Source of the DNA: an uncultured Oxalobacteraceae bacterium
GTDB lineage: Bacteria; Pseudomonadota; Gammaproteobacteria; Burkholderiales; Burkholderiaceae
DNA: 51,933 nt
Assembly (NCBI GenBank): GCA_946480015.1
Contig: CAMLIL010000035.1
Coordinates: forward strand, 1 to 51,933
Direction of reading: 5' to 3'
The stretch's first letter is position 1. Each line of letters opens with the position of its first letter. Below the pieces are notes generated by a model. The model was not told the origin of the DNA. It ran no database searches and saw only the letters and a program-made list of their open reading frames with translations. Positions 18,997 to 28,697 of this stretch are shown here, piece by piece. The position numbers and the translations under genes are program-made.

Positions 18997-19485
18997 TCAA
19001 TGAGCAGCCAGCTTAGCGATCGTGGCAGGCGTGAGCACACCGGAATAGGCGACCCGTTTGCCATCCGCATCGAACCAGTAGCTGCGTGGCATCTCACCAT
19101 GCCATTTTGGATCGACCGCGTAGCGCAACTGCTCAGGGGGCGCCGCGCCGAAGGCCCATGCGTCGCGCGTCAAGCCGAGCGCGCGCAGACGCTGCACGAC
19201 CAGGGCGCCGAGCTGGGGATCGTCCATCGAGTCGGTGGCCAGCGTGACGATCTTCAGGCCCGGACGAGTACGCTTCTCCTGCGCCAGGGCCGTCAGGCTG
19301 GCTTGGCAATAGACGCAATCGAGCGACCACAGCATGAGAACGAAGGGCTGGCCCTTGTGTGCCTGTACGATACCCTCCAGACTATTGGGCTCGAACGCCT
19401 CGACCGGTGCGCGCGCCTGCGCCATGCCGCCGAGCAGCGCGCACCCGAAAAACAGTATGGCAGTCATCCTGTGCTTCATGCTCAT
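18997..19485 (-). CDS. Periplasmic thioredoxin-like (TlpA-type) protein
   Basis: A 162-residue protein with a signal peptide (TAILFFGCALLGGMAQA) and a thioredoxin fold. The redox motif C57-V-Y-C60 is in the setting PFVLMLWSLDCVYCQASL; the cis-Pro region is MPRSYWFDADGKRV. Such proteins reduce or form disulfides on secreted partners. The ATG overlaps the stop of the preceding BNR-repeat gene as ATGA, and a GGGAGGGGG site precedes it, so the two are co-translated. Its cysteine-rich neighbour (CxCC) is a likely client (inference). Confidence 0.82.
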   Translation of the reverse strand: MSMKHRMTAILFFGCALLGGMAQARAPVEAFEPNSLEGIVQAHKGQPFVLMLWSLDCVYCQASLTALAQEKRTRPGLKIVTLATDSMDDPQLGALVVQRLRALGLTRDAWAFGAAPPEQLRYAVDPKWHGEMPRSYWFDADGKRVAYSGVLTPATIAKLAAH

Positions 19486-20696
19486 ACCCCCTCCCTGACC
19501 GGCACGATATTCACGCCTTCGCCCTGGGTCCGCCATACCAGGACCATGCCTGTGCGGGCCTTGAGCAGTTGCGGGTGGTCCGATGCCTGCGCGGTCCGCG
19601 CCAATTCGCGCTCGTGCCAGCTGGCCCCGCCGTCCAGCGAAATCCTGGCGCGGATCGCGGTCGCCTTGCCGTCGAACTGCCGCCATGCCAGTACGACCAT
19701 CTTGCCATCGACCGCAATGGCCGCGTGGTCGGCCTGGTCGGCACCCAGCCGGACCGGGCTCCCCATCGGGGCGCCGGCCGCGGCCTGCGCATAGTACAGG
19801 CCGCCCTCCTCGCCCTTGACCGTGAACCAGGCCTGGTAGCGCGTGCCGTCGGCGCCGATGGCCAGCGCCGGCCCCTGGTGCGGGCAAGCGTCGATACGCC
19901 AATCGTCGAAGGTCACGCGGCGCGGCGCGGCCGTCACGCCGTCCGGCGTGAGCTGGCCGATTGCATGGTCGCGCACATTCGGTTCGAACACGTGGCGCCA
20001 CAAGGCCATCACCTTGCCGTCCGGCGCGAGCGCGATGGCGATGCGGCAGCATTCGCAGCTGTGGTCGGCCAGCTTGAAGTCGCCGCGGAAGCTGGCGCCG
20101 TGGTCATCCGATACCGCGTAGTAGATGGCCGCTCCCGCATAGTCCTGCTTGCGCGCGCGCGCCGCCTCGACGTCGCGCTTGTCGATCCAGGCCACGTAGA
20201 TGCGCCCGTCGCGATCGACGATCATGGCGTCGAAGCGGTGGGTGATCAGGTCGCGGTTGGCGTGCACTGTCACGGGCGGCGCGAAGCTGCGCCCGCCGTC
20301 GAGCGAGCGCACGAAGCGGATTTCGCCCGTGTAGGGCTTGGCCAGCGGCCTGGTGTAACTGACATAGAGCTCGCCCTTGCCGCCAAACGCCAGCTTGGGC
20401 CGGTTCTCGCCCTCGGCGGAAATCGGCTCCGGTTGGCTGAGAATGCGTGTGGGAGCGCTCCAGCTTGCGCCGCCATCGCCGGATTTCTGAAGTGTAAGAA
20501 ACTGGGCCGTGCCTTCCGTTTCCTTTTGGACAGTCCAAATGGTGCCCTGGGGATCGACGGCGGCCGCAGTTCCCAACTCCAAGGTCTTGGCAGGCTTCAT
20601 GTGTTGCTGGTGTGTCCCCTGCGCAGTGGCAACGCTGGCGACCAGGCCCAAGGCCAGCATCGCGAGCAGTCGTCTGCCATCATTGTATCGAATCAT
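19482..20696 (-). CDS. Secreted BNR-repeat (sialidase-fold) protein with a CxCC motif
   Basis: A 404-residue protein with a signal peptide (LLAMLALGLVASVATAQ) and a beta-propeller built of Asp-box repeats: SGDGGASW, SLDGGRSF, SDDHGASF and SLDGGASW. The family is often called exo-alpha-sialidase, but the catalytic Arg triad of true sialidases is not evident. A distinctive DHSCECCRIAIA segment sits mid-protein and could bind metal or be the target of the thioredoxin-like partner encoded next. GAGAGGAAG precedes the ATG at 20696, and the gene begins 11 bp after the TonB receptor stop. Co-transcription with the receptor argues for a role in cofactor or metal acquisition rather than sialic acid (inference). 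Confidence 0.75.
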   Translation of the reverse strand: MIRYNDGRRLLAMLALGLVASVATAQGTHQQHMKPAKTLELGTAAAVDPQGTIWTVQKETEGTAQFLTLQKSGDGGASWSAPTRILSQPEPISAEGENRPKLAFGGKGELYVSYTRPLAKPYTGEIRFVRSLDGGRSFAPPVTVHANRDLITHRFDAMIVDRDGRIYVAWIDKRDVEAARARKQDYAGAAIYYAVSDDHGASFRGDFKLADHSCECCRIAIALAPDGKVMALWRHVFEPNVRDHAIGQLTPDGVTAAPRRVTFDDWRIDACPHQGPALAIGADGTRYQAWFTVKGEEGGLYYAQAAAGAPMGSPVRLGADQADHAAIAVDGKMVVLAWRQFDGKATAIRARISLDGGASWHERELARTAQASDHPQLLKARTGMVLVWRTQGEGVNIVPVREGV

Positions 20697-20707
20697 GATT
20701 CTTCCTC

Positions 20708-23086
20708 TCAATAGTCGAGTTTCACGCTGCCGAACAAGGTCCGCTGCGGATAAGGATTGGGATTGACGAAGTAGTTGAAACTGCCGATATTGTTGATGCC
20801 GATGGCGGCAGACCACGGTCCTCTGAACTTGTAGAGCACTTTGGCATCGAACACGCTGTAGTGGCTGACCGCGCCGTACACGTTCGGATTAAGGTCGTTG
20901 TATTGCATGGTTGCGGTGTTGAAGAGCGCATTGTGCTGGCGCCCGCTGAAGCGATAGCTCAGGCTATAGGACAGCCGCTCGTTCGCATGATAGGTCGCAA
21001 CGACGGTGGCACGCCAATCCGGTATGCGCGGCTGGTCGGTGCCGACCAGGCCCGGATTGCGGCTGTCGCCGGTGATCGTCGAGCGGGTATAGGTGAGGCT
21101 GCCGTTCAGGTCGAGGCCGCGCAGCAGCAGCTCGCCGATCTCGAAGGCCTGCTCCAGGCCATAGGTGCGCACCCTGTCGACGTTCTGGATGCTCGACATG
21201 CTGGGCGTGACCGTGGTATCGGTTTGCGAAATCAGCGCGTCGCGCTTGGCCTCCCAGAACAGCGAGGTGCGCAGCATGGCGCGCAGGAACCCGCGTTCGG
21301 CCACCAGTTCGCCCGACAGCACCCGTTCGGGCTTCAGGTTCGGATCGTTCTGCCTGACGTTGTTGGGCAGGCTGATGACCTGGAAGATTTCCGCCACCGT
21401 CGGGTAGCGCACCGCCTTGCCGAGCGCGGCGCGCAGCAGCCAGTCGGGGTGGGCGGCGAACGACAGCGCCAGCTTTGGCGAGACATCGTTGCGCGCGCGG
21501 TCCGCATAGCGCAATTGCTGGTACGGGGCGGCGTTGGCGGCATTGTAGTTGCTGCCGTCGAAAGCGCGCCAGCGTTCGGCGCGGACGCCGGCAACGAGCT
21601 TCCAGGCGGGGTCGAGCTGCCAGGCATCCTGCAGGTACAGTGCCTGGGTCGCGGTCGTACCGTACGAATTGCTGCTGGGCGAGGCTGCGGCGGCGCCGTC
21701 GAGCCAATCGCTGGCGACGCTGGACGTGACGGACCTGAGCACGTAGCGGTCGGTGTGGTAACCGGCACTGACGATGTGCGCGCCTGGCGCCGCGTCGCCG
21801 GAACGCCATTCGCCGCGCAGGTCGAGGTTGCGCCATCCGCTACCGTCCGCGACAGTAATGGTGCCGCCCGGGCGAACGCTGCCGTTGCCGGGATCGTACA
21901 GGCTGGCCGTGTTGGCCGCTGTGCGCGCGATGTCGCGGTCCTGCGTGTAGACGCTGGCAACTGCCTCCCAATCCCAGCGGCCGTGCGTGCTGCTCTTGAG
22001 CGAGAGACCATGCATCAGGTGCCGGCTTTCGCCATAGCCGGGCGAGGTGCCGGCCAGCGTGTAGTAGCCGGCGTCTCCGGCGAATTTCACGTACTTGCTC
22101 GCGCCGCCCGGCGTCGTGTTGTAGACGGCGTTGCCGGCGCCGTCGCGCAGGTAGGCGGCCACGCTGGTCGTGGACTGGTTCTGCCAGACGCCCAGCGTGT
22201 ACGTGGCGCGCAGCGACGGCGCAATGTCGTATGCCAGCTTGAGCTTGGCGTTGTCCTGCACCGTGTGATCGGCCCCGATTGAACTGGTGACGATGCGCGG
22301 CTTGCCGGCGGTGTCGATGTCGCGGCTGCCCCCGGTGACGGGCGTGAACGCCGGATTGCCGCTGGGACTGGCCCTGGCGGCCACGCCGAAGGTTTGCGGC
22401 TGGCCATGGTTGTCCAGGCGATCGGCGGTGAGCCAGTACGACCACACGCCCGATCTGTTGCCGAGCGCAGCGCTGAGATGGGAGCCCCGGAAGCGCTGGT
22501 CGGTGTCATACAGCGAGAAATCCTGGCTGACCAGGTCGACGCCGGCATGGGCCTCGAAGCGGGCCGGCATATGCGTCGTCATCAGTACCACACCGCCAGC
22601 GGAGTTGCCGGGATAGAGGGCGGAAAACGGGCCGTAGATCACGTCGATGCGCTCGATCTCCACCGGCGCGACCATGCCCCAGCGCGGAGGCGTGCTGAAG
22701 CTGTTATTCAGGAAGTTCGACAGCAGGAGATTGTCGGCGTAGACCGTGGTCTGCGCACTGGATGTCGAACTGTTCACGCGCATGACCAGAATGCCGTTGC
22801 GATCGCCAATGTAGCGCTCGCGCACGTGGATGCTGGGCAGGTAGTTCAAGGCAGCGCCGGAGGTGACGGTGTTGATGCTCTCGGCTATCTGCTGGGCCGT
22901 CACGGATTCCGTGGTCGACAGGACGGTTGCCGGAACGGCGCGCTTCTCGCCCTTGATGATGATTTCCGGCATCGGGGCTGCTTCCGCGGAACCGTCAGCG
23001 GTCGCGGCAGGTGCCGCATCGCAGGCGGCGCCGACGGCAAATGCGACAGCCATGGCCGTAGCGATGGGTGTACGGTGTAATGTCAT
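20708..23086 (-). CDS. TonB-dependent receptor (possible metal or metallophore uptake)
   Basis: A 792-residue outer-membrane receptor with signal peptide, plug domain (PEIIIKGEKRA; GILVMRVN; VEIERIDVIYGPFSALYPG; AGGVVLMTT) and a 22-strand-type barrel ending in a canonical strand (RTLFGSVKLDY). The ATG at 23086 has GAGGAAG well placed; an earlier in-frame start lacks one. It is intact, unlike the receptor at 13-16 kb. Downstream and coupled are the CxCC propeller and thioredoxin-like genes; upstream on the same strand is a DUF2946 gene with an HCPFC motif. In other Proteobacteria DUF2946 genes often accompany copper receptors, so copper or a chelate is the best guess for the ligand. Confidence 0.88.
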   Translation of the reverse strand: MTLHRTPIATAMAVAFAVGAACDAAPAATADGSAEAAPMPEIIIKGEKRAVPATVLSTTESVTAQQIAESINTVTSGAALNYLPSIHVRERYIGDRNGILVMRVNSSTSSAQTTVYADNLLLSNFLNNSFSTPPRWGMVAPVEIERIDVIYGPFSALYPGNSAGGVVLMTTHMPARFEAHAGVDLVSQDFSLYDTDQRFRGSHLSAALGNRSGVWSYWLTADRLDNHGQPQTFGVAARASPSGNPAFTPVTGGSRDIDTAGKPRIVTSSIGADHTVQDNAKLKLAYDIAPSLRATYTLGVWQNQSTTSVAAYLRDGAGNAVYNTTPGGASKYVKFAGDAGYYTLAGTSPGYGESRHLMHGLSLKSSTHGRWDWEAVASVYTQDRDIARTAANTASLYDPGNGSVRPGGTITVADGSGWRNLDLRGEWRSGDAAPGAHIVSAGYHTDRYVLRSVTSSVASDWLDGAAAASPSSNSYGTTATQALYLQDAWQLDPAWKLVAGVRAERWRAFDGSNYNAANAAPYQQLRYADRARNDVSPKLALSFAAHPDWLLRAALGKAVRYPTVAEIFQVISLPNNVRQNDPNLKPERVLSGELVAERGFLRAMLRTSLFWEAKRDALISQTDTTVTPSMSSIQNVDRVRTYGLEQAFEIGELLLRGLDLNGSLTYTRSTITGDSRNPGLVGTDQPRIPDWRATVVATYHANERLSYSLSYRFSGRQHNALFNTATMQYNDLNPNVYGAVSHYSVFDAKVLYKFRGPWSAAIGINNIGSFNYFVNPNPYPQRTLFGSVKLDY

Positions 23087-23237
23087 CTCGACTTCCTCGT
23101 GTTGGCCGCGTAGCGGCACGCGACAACATTAGATCAAGATCCTGCGGCAGAATCTGATGGCCGCCAATTGTGCGTGCGGCAAAAGATGGCGCCAGGCGAG
23201 CGCAGCGTGCGCGTCACCCGGGACGGCGTGGCGTGGA

Positions 23238-23600
23238 TCAGGCGGAAAGCGGTGGAGCGCGGGATTGCGCCACTGTCCAGATCGGCAGCGGGCGCGGCGA
23301 CTGATAAAAGAGGAAGGGACGGGAATGGCGCGCTTCAGGCAGGGGCATTGCCAGGCTGGCACTTGGCGGCAAGGCGAACGACCCGGCGTGGGTGGCGCAA
23401 AACGGGCAATGCTGGAAGTGGAGCGCCTTCCCGGCGGTGACTTTCACCAGCTTTGTGGCGCCGGTACTGCAAATCTCGGTCTGGGTCGCGCTGGACGCGG
23501 TGGACAGCGCCTGGGAAATCGACGGCGCGAGCGCGGCGAACAGGATCGCAATACATGCGAGCCAGGCGGCGCAGCGTCGAGTGACCGGTTTCATTCCCAT
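23238..23600 (-). CDS. DUF2946 family protein
   Basis: A 120-residue exported protein: basic N-terminus, a hydrophobic signal or anchor (WLACIAILFAALAPSISQAL), then the family motif HFQHCPFCATHAG with H64, C65, C68 and H71 as candidate metal ligands, and a Pro-rich tail. DUF2946 proteins are small, often copper-associated and of unproven role. The start is either 23600 or two codons later. A TATAAT box lies only about 10 bases upstream of the ATG, so the message may be nearly leaderless. The TonB receptor start is about 150 bp downstream on the same strand. Confidence 0.75.
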   Translation of the reverse strand: MGMKPVTRRCAAWLACIAILFAALAPSISQALSTASSATQTEICSTGATKLVKVTAGKALHFQHCPFCATHAGSFALPPSASLAMPLPEARHSRPFLFYQSPRPLPIWTVAQSRAPPLSA

Positions 23601-23624
23601 CTGCGGATTATATCAGTCACGATG

Positions 23625-23876
23625 TCATTGCACCTTCAACTGAGTAATCGGCAAACCGATCTGCTCCAGTGCCTCCACTGCGCTGTCGAGGCTGGTAAAT
23701 ACCCAGGTATCCAGGCTCGGCACGGCGCGCAGCATGCCGGTATCGCCCCTGGCGCCGAACAGGCGAATGGTCCATTCGCTGCGGCTCATGGGCACGCGCA
23801 CCAGCACCGCGCCGGTGAGGCGCCCGGCCTGGTAATCGCGCCGGGCCTGCTCCAGCGTGCGGTGGCATTCGATCAT
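23625..23876 (-). CDS. Small conserved-looking hypothetical protein coupled to the ferritin-like gene
   Basis: An 83-residue acidic/basic soluble protein with no signal or membrane segment. Its ATG overlaps the stop of the ferritin-like gene as ATGA, with GAGGAG in front, so the two are translationally coupled. The sequence has a two-part look: a helix (RTLEQARRDYQAGRL), beta-like strands (GAVLVRVPMSRSEWTIRLFG), then DTWVFTSLDSAVEALEQI. I do not recognise the family; the coupling suggests a partner or regulator of the ferritin-like protein. Confidence 0.6.
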   Translation of the reverse strand: MIECHRTLEQARRDYQAGRLTGAVLVRVPMSRSEWTIRLFGARGDTGMLRAVPSLDTWVFTSLDSAVEALEQIGLPITQLKVQ

Positions 23877-24679
23877 GCCAGCTCCTCGATGGCGCGCAGG
23901 TCGGCTTCGCTGAAACCGGCGCGGCGGCGCGCGTCGAGATTGAAGGGGCCGCGCATGACCGGAGCCGCGTAGCGCACGCTCAGTTCGGCAAAGGTGGCGG
24001 CCGGCTCCAGGCCGCGCTGCTGGCACAGATGAAAATACCAGCGGTTGCCGACTTCGACGTGACCGATCTCGTCGCGCAGGATAATGTCGAGAATGTGCGC
24101 GGCGGCCATGTCGCCCGCCTGCGCCAGCTTGGCGCGCAAGGGCGGGATGGCGTCCAGGCCACGGGCTTCCAGGGTGCGCGGCACCAGCGCCATGCGCGCG
24201 AGCACATCGTCGCAGGTTTTGCCGACCATTTCCCACAGGCTGTCGTGGGCCGGGAAATCGCCATACGCGTGTCCCAGCAGTTCCAGGTGAGCGACCAGCA
24301 GCGAGAAATGGGTGGACTCTTCCGATGCCACGCGCAACCAGTCGGCATAGTATTCGGGCGGCATGCCGGCGAACCGCCACAGCGCATCGAGCGCCAGGTT
24401 CATGGCGTTAAATTCGATGTGGGCCAGCGCGTGGACCAGCATCGCGCGCCCTTCCCGGGTGACCATCGAGCGCCGCCCGACCAGGCGCGGCGCCACCAGT
24501 TCCGGCCGCTCCGGCCGGCCCGGCACCGCTGCGTGCGGCGTGAGCGCCACGGCGCTGTCCAGCGCGCAGGCGCCATCCATCCAGGCGCCCTGCATGGCCG
24601 CCACTGCGGCGACCTTGCGGCCGGGATCGGGTTCGACCAGGCAGTGCAAGGCGTAGGAGCGCAACTCGGTTGGTGCCAT
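23873..24679 (-). CDS. DUF455 family ferritin-like protein
   Basis: A 268-residue all-helical protein of the ferritin-like superfamily (DUF455 branch, distantly like MiaE). Candidate di-iron ligands occur in helix motifs [29 protein letters not shown] and [15 protein letters not shown] (E/ExxH pattern). Family members have no settled substrate; hydroxylation of RNA or small molecules has been considered. The ATG at 24679 removes an upstream extension that lacks family similarity. It is divergent from hmgA with 100 bp between starts and is followed by the coupled 83-residue gene. Confidence 0.82.
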   Translation of the reverse strand: MAPTELRSYALHCLVEPDPGRKVAAVAAMQGAWMDGACALDSAVALTPHAAVPGRPERPELVAPRLVGRRSMVTREGRAMLVHALAHIEFNAMNLALDALWRFAGMPPEYYADWLRVASEESTHFSLLVAHLELLGHAYGDFPAHDSLWEMVGKTCDDVLARMALVPRTLEARGLDAIPPLRAKLAQAGDMAAAHILDIILRDEIGHVEVGNRWYFHLCQQRGLEPAATFAELSVRYAAPVMRGPFNLDARRRAGFSEADLRAIEELA

Positions 24680-24779
24680 GGAAATGCCGTGTCCAAAAAA
24701 AGGCAAGTATAACCGTGCCGTCGACGCCACCCGCAAGTGGACGTATATTAGTGACATCTCGATTCGACAGGTCGCCAGC

Positions 24780-26063
24780 ATGTCCCAACCGTCCTACCAA
24801 ACCGGTTTTGGCAATGAATTCGCCACCGAGGCCCTGCCCGGCGCCTTGCCGGAACACAGGAATTCACCGCAGCGGGCGCCCTACGGGCTGATCGCCGAAC
24901 AGCTGTCGGGCACCGCCTTTACCGCGCCGCGCAGCCACAACCGGCGCAGCTGGCTGTACCGCATCCGTCCGGCGGCCATGCACCAGCCGTTCGCACGTAT
25001 CGACAACGGAAACATCGTCAGCCGCTTCGATCAGCTTGACGTGCCGCCCAACCAGTTGCGCTGGGACCCGCTGCCCGAGCCGGCGGCGGGCACCGATTTT
25101 ATCGACGGCTGGGTCACCATGGCGGGCAACGGCGCCTGCGCGATCCATCTGTACGCGGCCAATCAGTCGATGCGGGACCGCTATTTTTACTGCGCCGATG
25201 GCGAGCTGCTGATCGTGCCGCAGCAAGGCCGCCTGCGCATCGCTACCGAACTGGGCGTGCTGGACCTGGAACCGCAGGAGATCGCCGTGATTCCGCGCGG
25301 CCTGCGCTTCCAGGTAACGCTGCCGGACGGCACGGCGCGCGGCTACATCTGCGAGAATTACGGCGCCCTGCTGCGCCTGCCGGATCTCGGCCCGATCGGC
25401 TCCAACGGCCTGGCCAACCCGCGCGATTTCCTGACGCCCTGCGCCGCTTTCGAAGAGCGCGAAGGCGATTTTGAATTGGTCGCCAAGTTCTGCGGCAACC
25501 TGTGGCGCGCCGCCATCGGCCATTCGCCGCTCGACGTGGTTGCCTGGCATGGCAACTACGCGCCGTACAAATACGATCTGCGCCACTTCAACACGATCGG
25601 ATCGATCAGCTACGACCATCCCGATCCTTCGATCTTCCTGGTGCTGCAGGCGCCCAGCGATACGCCCGGCGTCGATACGCTCGACTTCGTCATCTTTCCG
25701 CCGCGCTGGCTGGCGGCGGAAAACACGTTCCGCCCGCCCTGGTACCACCGCAATGTGGCCAGCGAGTTCATGGGACTGATCCATGGCCGCTACGATGCCA
25801 AGTCCGAGGGCTTCCGCCCCGGCGGCGCCAGCCTGCACAATTGCATGAGCGGGCACGGACCCGACACGCCGACCTTCGACAAGGCCAGTGCCGCCGACAC
25901 CAGCGTGCCGCACAAGGTGGACGACACCATGGCCTTCATGTTCGAAGCACGCGACGTGATCCGTCCGACCGCCGCCGCCCTGAGTTCGCCCCAGCTGCAG
26001 ACGGATTACCACCAATGCTGGGCGCTCTTCCAGAAACGTTTCGACAGGCAGTGGACACCATGA
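24780..26063 (+). CDS. hmgA: Homogentisate 1,2-dioxygenase
   Basis: Fe(II) ring-cleaving dioxygenase of phenylalanine/tyrosine catabolism, converting homogentisate to maleylacetoacetate. The 427 residues carry the iron ligands in order, with the same spacing as the human enzyme: H323 (PPWYHRN), E329 (SEFMGL) and H359 (MSGHGPD); H280 (YDHPDPSI) corresponds to the catalytic base. The N-terminal [16 protein letters not shown] is typical. The ribosome site is weak. The stop overlaps the maiA start as ATGA. No fumarylacetoacetase gene is beside it, so the last step of the pathway must be encoded elsewhere. Confidence 0.97.
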   Translation: MSQPSYQTGFGNEFATEALPGALPEHRNSPQRAPYGLIAEQLSGTAFTAPRSHNRRSWLYRIRPAAMHQPFARIDNGNIVSRFDQLDVPPNQLRWDPLPEPAAGTDFIDGWVTMAGNGACAIHLYAANQSMRDRYFYCADGELLIVPQQGRLRIATELGVLDLEPQEIAVIPRGLRFQVTLPDGTARGYICENYGALLRLPDLGPIGSNGLANPRDFLTPCAAFEEREGDFELVAKFCGNLWRAAIGHSPLDVVAWHGNYAPYKYDLRHFNTIGSISYDHPDPSIFLVLQAPSDTPGVDTLDFVIFPPRWLAAENTFRPPWYHRNVASEFMGLIHGRYDAKSEGFRPGGASLHNCMSGHGPDTPTFDKASAADTSVPHKVDDTMAFMFEARDVIRPTAAALSSPQLQTDYHQCWALFQKRFDRQWTP

Positions 26064-26704
26064 AGCTCTACACCTACTTCCGCAGCTCGGCCGCGTACCG
26101 GGTGCGCATTGCCTTGAACCTGAAAGGCCTGGCGTACGACGCCGTGCCCGTGCATCTGATGCGCGGGGGCGGCGAGCAGCTCGGCGCGGCTTACCGTTCC
26201 ATCAATCCCAGCGCGCTGGTGCCCGCCTTGCAGGACGATGCCATGACGCTGACGCAGTCGATCGCGATCCTGGAATACCTGGAGGAGTCCCATCCGACGC
26301 CGCCCCTGCTGCCTTCGGCGCCTTTGGCCCGGGCCCGCGTGCGCGAACTGACGCAGCTCATTGCCTGCGATATTCACCCGCTCAACAATCTGCGGGTGCT
26401 GCGCTATCTGGTGCGTGAACTGGGCGCCACCGACAGCCAGAAGGACAGCTGGTACAAGCACTGGGTGCAGGAAGGTTTCGCGGCGTTCGAAGCGCAGCTC
26501 GCGCGCGATCCGGCCCCGGGCCGTTTCTGCCATGGCGACAGTCCGACCTTCGCCGACTGCGCGCTGATTGCGCAGGTGTACAACGCAACGCGCTTCGGTG
26601 TCGACATGGCGCCGTATCCGCGCATTGCCGCCATCGACGCGCATTGTGCCGGGTTGGCGGCGTTTATCGCGGCCCATCCGGCACAGCAGCCGGATGCGGA
26701 GTAA
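26060..26704 (+). CDS. maiA: Maleylacetoacetate isomerase (zeta-class glutathione transferase)
   Basis: Glutathione-dependent isomerase of maleylacetoacetate to fumarylacetoacetate. The 214 residues have a GST N-terminal thioredoxin-like domain beginning [19 protein letters not shown] (the zeta-class SSxxxRVRIAL active-site motif) and [12 protein letters not shown], and an all-helical C-terminal domain ([26 protein letters not shown]). It is coupled to hmgA by a 4-bp overlap, so the pair forms a homogentisate operon. Confidence 0.95.
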   Translation: MKLYTYFRSSAAYRVRIALNLKGLAYDAVPVHLMRGGGEQLGAAYRSINPSALVPALQDDAMTLTQSIAILEYLEESHPTPPLLPSAPLARARVRELTQLIACDIHPLNNLRVLRYLVRELGATDSQKDSWYKHWVQEGFAAFEAQLARDPAPGRFCHGDSPTFADCALIAQVYNATRFGVDMAPYPRIAAIDAHCAGLAAFIAAHPAQQPDAE

Positions 26705-26749
26705 TCACTCAACTTGTTGATTGGTCCACGCACGGAGGGGACGCCATAC

Positions 26750-26767
26750 TCACTGAACTATCAGTGA
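26750..26767. promoter_or_regulatory. Palindromic operator candidate upstream of the GH2 gene
   Basis: Perfect inverted repeat with 7-bp arms TCACTGA and TCAGTGA around acta, ending 24 bp before the GH2 start codon. The arms are only about half GC and no T tract follows, so an operator is likelier than a maiA terminator. Confidence 0.4.
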
Positions 26768-26791
26768 TGAAGCTCTCGGCATCCTCCTTCG

Positions 26792-28633
26792 ATGAACAAA
26801 CTTGTCGCCGTCGTGCTGTTTTTAATCTGCCGCGCCGTTTCGGCCCAGGAGCTGCGTCCGGAATTCCTGCTCACCGGCGCAGCCAGCCGCGACAGCCAGG
26901 ATTTGTCCGGCCAGTGGACCTATTCCAAAGACCTGTACCGGACCGGCTTGACCGACATTAACGGCTGGGTGGCCAAGTCACGCATGCAGCGTTACCGCGA
27001 CATTGACGTGGCGGCCGAAGAAGCCAAGGGCGGCACCGGATTTTTCGAATTCGACCTCGACCGCGGCCCGCTGATGAACATCCCCGGCGCCTGGAACGCC
27101 GCCACGCCGCAGCTGCGCTATTACGATGGGCTGATCTGGTTTCAGCGCAAGTTCATGGCGCAGGAACTCCATGGCCGGCGCGCCTTCCTGCGTTTCGAGG
27201 CGGTCAACTACCGCGCCTACGTCTACCTCAACGGCAAGCAAGCCGGCCGGCATGAAGGCGGCTTCACCCCGTTCGTGCTGGAAGTCACGCAGCTGCTGCG
27301 CCCGGGCGAGAACCGCCTGTCGGTCGGCGCCGATTCCACCCATGACGCGCAATCGATCCCGACCTTCGTCACCGACTGGGACCTGTACGGCGGCATCACC
27401 CGCCCCGTGCGGCTGATTTACACGCCGGCCACCTTCATCGACGACGCCACGCTGAGTTTGAAGCCGGATGGCCGCATCACCGGGGAAGCGCAGCTGAATG
27501 GCCCGCAGGCGGCGGGTCGGACGGTGACGATGGCGATCGGCAATCTGGCCAACGTGACGGCAACCACGGATGCCAACGGCCGCGCGGCCTTCGACCTGAA
27601 GGCGCCGCGCGATCTGCGCCGCTGGTCGCCGGAGACGCCGGCGCTCTACGATGTGCGCTTTTCAAGCAATGGCGATAGCCTGCGCGATCGCATGGGCTTT
27701 CGGACCATCGAAGTCAAAGGCAGCCAGATTCTGCTCAACGGCAAGCCGATCTTCCTGCGCGGGATCTCGCTGCACGAGGAAGAGTTTGGCCCCAACCCGG
27801 CCCGCAACATGACCGAACCGGCGGCGCGCGCCCTGCTCGGCGAGATCAAGAACGGCTTGCATGGCAACTATGTGCGCCTGTCGCACTACCCGCATTCGGA
27901 AGTCACGCTGCGCCTGGCCGACGAGCTGGGTTTGCTGGTGTGGAGCGAAATCCCGGTCTACTGGACGGTGGACTGGGACAACCCGGCCGTGCTGCGCAAG
28001 GCGCTCACGATGCAGGCCGAAACCATTTACCGCGACCGCAACCGCGCCGCCGTGGTGCTGTGGAGCGTCGGCAATGAAACGCCGGTGTCGGAGCCGCGCA
28101 CCAGGTTTCATTCCGCCATGGCCGACAATGTGCGCGCGCTCGATCCCACCCGTTTGATCAGCGCGGCCTTGCTGGTCGAACGCCGCGATGGCGTCACCGC
28201 GATCCACGATCCGCTCATCGACAAGCTCGACGTGCTGGCCGTGAACACCTATGCCGGCTGGTACGGGGACGATACCCTGGCCGATCTGCCCAGGCTGCAA
28301 TGGGCGTTGCCGCCGGACCGGCCGCTGATCCTGTCGGAATTCGGCGCCGATGCCCTGGCGGGATACCGCAACGATGGCATGAAGAAATTTACCGAGGAGT
28401 ATCAGGCCGAGTACTATCGCAAGACCTTGGCGATGGCGCAGACCCTGCCCACCCTGCGCGGCATGTCGCCGTGGATACTGAAGGATTTCCAGTCGCCGCG
28501 GCGCGAGCATCCGGTGTTTCAGAATGGCTGGAACCGCAAGGGCATTCTGTCCGAGTCCGGCGTGCGCAAGGAAGCGTTTGGCGTATTGGCCGAGTTTTAC
28601 CGGCGTCAGGCGGCAGAGGCGCAGCCCGACTGA
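26792..28633 (+). CDS. Secreted glycoside hydrolase family 2 protein (beta-glucuronidase/galactosidase-like)
   Basis: A 613-residue exported enzyme. After the signal peptide (LVAVVLFLICRAVSAQ) come a sugar-binding jelly-roll domain (about residues 35-210), an Ig-like domain (about 215-305) and a TIM barrel (about 310-600). Acid/base E429 in WSVGNE and nucleophile E516 in LSEFGAD match the GH2 signatures; IWFQRKF and GFRTIEVKGSQILLNGKP are further family phrases. Size and three-domain plan resemble beta-glucuronidases more than the large LacZ type. The substrate is not resolved. No good ribosome site precedes the ATG. It stands alone, with an operator-like palindrome upstream. Confidence 0.88.
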   Translation: MNKLVAVVLFLICRAVSAQELRPEFLLTGAASRDSQDLSGQWTYSKDLYRTGLTDINGWVAKSRMQRYRDIDVAAEEAKGGTGFFEFDLDRGPLMNIPGAWNAATPQLRYYDGLIWFQRKFMAQELHGRRAFLRFEAVNYRAYVYLNGKQAGRHEGGFTPFVLEVTQLLRPGENRLSVGADSTHDAQSIPTFVTDWDLYGGITRPVRLIYTPATFIDDATLSLKPDGRITGEAQLNGPQAAGRTVTMAIGNLANVTATTDANGRAAFDLKAPRDLRRWSPETPALYDVRFSSNGDSLRDRMGFRTIEVKGSQILLNGKPIFLRGISLHEEEFGPNPARNMTEPAARALLGEIKNGLHGNYVRLSHYPHSEVTLRLADELGLLVWSEIPVYWTVDWDNPAVLRKALTMQAETIYRDRNRAAVVLWSVGNETPVSEPRTRFHSAMADNVRALDPTRLISAALLVERRDGVTAIHDPLIDKLDVLAVNTYAGWYGDDTLADLPRLQWALPPDRPLILSEFGADALAGYRNDGMKKFTEEYQAEYYRKTLAMAQTLPTLRGMSPWILKDFQSPRREHPVFQNGWNRKGILSESGVRKEAFGVLAEFYRRQAAEAQPD

Positions 28634-28697
28634 CGGCCGGTGCTACCATATCCAACTCGCGCACGCGGGGACGACAGCGGATATCGAAGGCAGGTGG

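Noticed and set aside
19482..20696. Calling the BNR protein a true sialidase
   Set aside because: Asp-box repeats are present, but a catalytic Arg triad and Tyr/Glu nucleophile pair are not evident, and the neighbours point to metal or redox function.
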